From Lenzites betulinus (taxonomy: Eukaryota > Basidiomycota > Agaricomycetes > Polyporales > Polyporaceae): a stretch of 64,000 nt of DNA. Under the pieces are notes generated by a model. That model did not search any database. It was given only the letters and a program-made list of their open reading frames with translations, and was not told the origin of the DNA. Every line of letters begins with the position of its first letter. Positions within the stretch are counted from its first letter, which is position 1. Below, piece after piece: positions 60,257 through 64,000 of this stretch. The position numbers and the translations under genes were made by a program. The stretch spans positions 62,001 through 126,000 of the forward strand of contig JABYQU010000018.1 in NCBI GenBank assembly GCA_022264855.1. Direction: 5' to 3'.

Positions 60257-63200
60257 GGCTACCGTCTTCTGGAAAGCAGAGGCTGGGTGCGCAAGGAAGA
60301 CGGCAGAAGGCGATGTGGGATGAATTCGACGAAGAAGGAACGGGCGGGGGTTTATATGGCGTGTAGCGTGAGGCAGAAAAGGAAAGGTTGGAGGAGGAGG
60401 AGGAGGACCGCCGACGCAGCAAATCTCTGTCCCGGACAGGCTCCGATTGATCTATCGCGCGTCTGCCCAATATCTGCCTCCTCGCCGTATTTCTTTTTGT
60501 CGTGCCAGTGTGGGGTTATAGTATGCAAGATCGGAGGGCAAGGGAGTCAAATGAACGAGGCGGAAGACGGCGGAGGTGCAGCTCTCCCCGCACCCGTCCC
60601 CATTCGTCCGTGTCGCAGCGCAGGTCACGTTCCCACGCCACAACGCTGCTATTCCCCGCCAAGCACGCCCCTTTTAGGCAAGCAGTGTTGTTTGTCTCAC
60701 CAAAGCTGTGCTCCTCATATGTGCCTCTGCGTTTACCGCTCACAACACATCCTGCGCACTGTTCACGCCTTCTACATCGATGTGTGCATGCGGTATATGT
60801 AATAACAGACAGCGTACGCAACAGTTAACGTAGTAAACCACACGCAATCCTTGTGCTGACGAGCCATTGTGAAACAACCAACGACTGTAATAGACCCGCA
60901 GCTCCCACACAAGCGATACAAGTCACAATTTTTCAAGTCATAAGTGGATGACGATCAGTGAACGAGCCATGACACTGTACGTCGCTAGTACTCTCGATCC
61001 CGCCCGCAAGTCCGGTATCCTATCAGTCCGGCTACTTACCACTGCCTCATCCACCCCGGGTTTATCGCAGAGCTCTCATCCCCTTCCATCGACGCTAATG
61101 TCAACTATTCTGGTTTGTACCAGACGTTCCGCCGGCATTCATCCTGATCGACATCTCGCGTCCAGATCCCGCCGCAACACATTGAGATCCCGCCCACCAA
61201 GCTTGAGTCCGGCATGCGTACCATGTGCGCCCGCCGGCGGCACGTCTGCCCTAGTCCCTCACGCGCACGCTCTTCTGCTGATTTCCGCACATTCCACGGC
61301 ATCTTGTGTGACAGCGCCAGCGATTCCGCGTACATTTTCTGCCGCCGCGATCGAACGGAGGCATCCTTCCACGACCCGACGATTGCTCGACCCCTATTGA
61401 TTTCGTCGGCCCCGTAGCGCGAACCAATGGCATGGGACATCCTTGAGTTACCGGACGTTCGATAGTGTAGTTCTGCTAGCCCGTTCCAAGGGACTGATCA
61501 CCGCTAACGTGTTAGTAGTATCGCTGATTTTTGTCCGGTGTTCTACGGAGACTACAGCTTAGACCTGTTGCTAGCCTCCGGCAAGCGTCTCGGTCAGTTT
61601 AACTCTTCGATACGCCAAAATTTGTCGAGATAGACCCCCAGTATTCTCCGAAGAACGGACAACCTCCAATCTAATCAACGTGGCAATGTCTCCACTCTCA
61701 CACCAGAGGGCACACGTCACTCCTCCTAGGGGACATACATGTGTGCCCGTCCACACTTTCCCCAATGTGTCGACAGCAGCGCGCGCCCACAAACTCATGA
61801 CCTACCCACCCACCCACCCGCCTCGCCTAACGCCAATCGCCTCCCCCGCCGGCCCCAGCGCGCCCCATCCACCCGCCCATCCATCCAAACCACGTCCAAT
61901 CACGCACGACGAGCGCAGTGGCAGATCACCGTACGGCGTAGCTCAAGTTGGTCCCGCCGGCACGCCAGATCCCGATCGACGGCCAATCTGCGCCTCCTCC
62001 GCGTACGTACTAGGCCCGATCGCCACCGTTAGTACCCGGATTGCGATCGAGCCCGCCAGGCTCATCGACATCTTGGACCACTGGCGCGGCGGGGGCGAGC
62101 GGGTATCTCGCGCGCGCGCTGCTGCAGCCTGTCAGTGGGGAAGGGCCCTGGTGTTTGAATTTTGAATGCCGGATGACGGCGTGCGCCTCTGCGTTTGTGA
62201 ATGCCGGCGGGATCAGTGAGATTTGTGCCAGTGGATGGGGCCTCGTAGCGATCGGGAGGATTAGATACCGGGGCTGCGGCGGTGGAGCCTGGGGTGAGTC
62301 GCCGGGGAGGCTTGCACCAGTGGTCCAGCAGCCTGCTGAACGTGAATGAGGGCTACAACGTAACTTGTGTCAGTGCATACGCTAAAGGCTGGTCGTCGGA
62401 GAAACTTGTGCGGGCCGACTGCCATCAGCGTTCTTCATCTCCGGCTCCAAGACACAGCATAGAAGTAAGCTCTTGAGCGTGCTTCCCTGAGAGAGGTTCC
62501 CCCTCGTGCCGTATCTTGAGATGTGTCGCTCAGAGTCTTCGCCTTCTTCCATTAACCAAGAATGCGTATCCCTAGCAATTGACGTTGAATCCCCCGATTG
62601 GTACTCCATCGCGTCGCGGGAAGCACTACAAGGCAGCTTCAAGGAAGTGCTACGCACGGTTGCGGCGCGAAGTCGTCCCCAAAGGCGCGAGTGCCTACGC
62701 CCTCGTCCGGTTATCATCACCGCCGAATTGATCCATCCTTTCATTGGTACAAATCAGTCTAGCGATCCATGCACATGCCCGTGCCGCCTCCTGTCGATCC
62801 CCGTTTCCCATCAACTCTCGACAACGCATGCTAGCCAGCGAGGCGCACTCAGGTGGCGCGTACGCCGACTCGGATGCATTCGGATGGGTGACTCTCTCTC
62901 CCGGCCCGGACCATCCTCATCCCCGCTCGCTCCTCTTCCGCAGACTTAATGCCCATGCAATACGCATGGAGGCACATGCAGGATACATGACGTCGCCGAG
63001 CGCGAGCCGCGAAGGTGCCATTTCAGGCCCATCGCGCTTCCATACCGAAGAAGCAACGCCTCGTTGACTGGTCTCGTACATATGCAGGATGCGATGCGCA
63101 CAATAACACACGGCGCGCACTAGACCATTGGGGATAGGCCAAAATGGGTCCAAAAGTCGAGACAAGGGACAAGGGGTAAGCGTTCGGCCGACTTATCGTG

Positions 63201-64000
63201 TTTTGAGTGAGTTGCCAACGATTTCGATCCAGTGTTCGCCTCTTGTTCCGGTCTTTGAAAGGGTTTTGCTCGGTCGGCAACGACTCAACGATCCACTGCC
63301 TGCGGTGACATGTGCGCGGCGCGCTCCGCTGCCGAAGCCAGGGGCGCCCACCGCAGAGAGACGGACGGAACCTGTGAGCTGCTGCTCCAAAATCCGATCG
63401 GCCGAAGATGGTTCCGCGCAGGCCAGCGACGCGAAGCTCTGTCACTGCATTGAGGGCCTGCATGGCAGTGTAATTTGTGGAAAGATGATAAGTCGTATGA
63501 CGATTCTGCTGAAAGGTGAGGGGACGAGGTTTCGGACTTCAGCAATTGAGTACTAGCGTGCCTGATACAGGTCCGGATGACCACCTGCAGGCCTGCATAT
63601 CTTCGTACTTCGGGTACATCACAGGTAAGACGCTGCGACCACAGAAGCTGCAGCACTAGGTTTCCTCACAGCATGAGTGGCTGAGCCTTGCTGCAAACGC
63701 ACTGTTGATCAGAATCCGACAGGTCACCGCATACCCAGTCGTACTGCATGCACGACGTGGCGCTCTGTTCGGGGCCTGTCTTGCACCGGTGTGCGTTGCG
63801 CAGACACCGTTGTGCCGATTAGTTCCGAATTCTGCGCACTTGGATCCGGGATGCAGGTGCTCTAAGATCTGAGACTTGTAGCCACTGGAATGCAGGTAAG
63901 TAGAGCCCTGGCGGTAAATGGCCGATTGACGTACTTCGTAGTAATACTGCCAACGCGGAAGCGTGTCATGTGTCCTCACTCAGGGCTCAGAGTGATAGTG
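60257..64000. other. Right end, no gene recognised
   Basis: Open frames up to about 160 codons occur on both strands but overlap, lack conserved motifs, and show no consistent intron pattern. The first few hundred bases are the kinase promoter. CCACCCACCCACC-type repeats lie near 61805-61820. A gene entering from the right edge cannot be excluded. Confidence 0.45.

Noticed and set aside
1..64000. tRNA, rRNA or CRISPR arrays
   Set aside because: I found no cloverleaf with paired A and B boxes, no rRNA signature and no regularly spaced repeats; CRISPR is not expected in a fungus.

Overview
The window is nuclear DNA of a filamentous basidiomycete, most likely an Agaricomycete (the order is not resolved; Polyporales is plausible). 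The evidence is dense short introns of about 45-65 nt with GT(A/G)AG donors and CTNA(C) branch sites, overall high GC, and Agaricomycete-specific families: DUF6533 membrane proteins, a TKL kinase with an MLKL-like N-terminal domain, and LPDER-repeat proteins.

Three housekeeping or secretory genes sit on the left. PMS1 (mismatch repair, minus strand, 11753-7992) and SPC25 (NDC80 kinetochore complex, plus strand, 12132-12983) are divergent from a 378-bp shared promoter. A GPI-type serine carboxypeptidase of family S10 follows (16550-19058). The right end holds one large kinase gene (60256-55708, minus). I recognise no gene from 60.3 to 64 kb.

Everything else is a lineage-specific expansion of eleven DUF6533 paralogues (1, 2.6, 5.4, 13.8, 20.5, 25.3, 29.1, 35.5, 44.7, 48.4 and 51.9 kb), most of them paired tail-to-tail with a copy or relic of an LPDER-repeat gene. 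From 20 to 54 kb the pairs form a mirror-image array: left of about 40 kb the DUF6533 genes mostly point right, and right of it they point left. Only one LPDER copy (41606-44206) is intact; the others are truncated, frameshifted or reduced to fragments. A third, unrecognised relic lies divergently upstream of many DUF6533 genes, so the ancestral unit was probably [relic <-][DUF6533 ->][<- LPDER].

The most unusual observation concerns splicing. In every DUF6533 copy the reading frame closes only if two 2-nucleotide exons (AG, then AT or AC) are spliced in, each flanked by two normal-looking introns. With them the copy at 13823-15681 reads as 13 exons and 369 codons without a break, and nine of the other ten copies are also open over all exons present. 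Without them, TAA or TGA codons and frameshifts appear at the same places in all copies. Other points of interest are a SINE-like insertion with target-site duplication and a matching empty site in the inverted arm, and a two-part promoter motif shared by the LPDER relics and the PMS1-SPC25 promoter.
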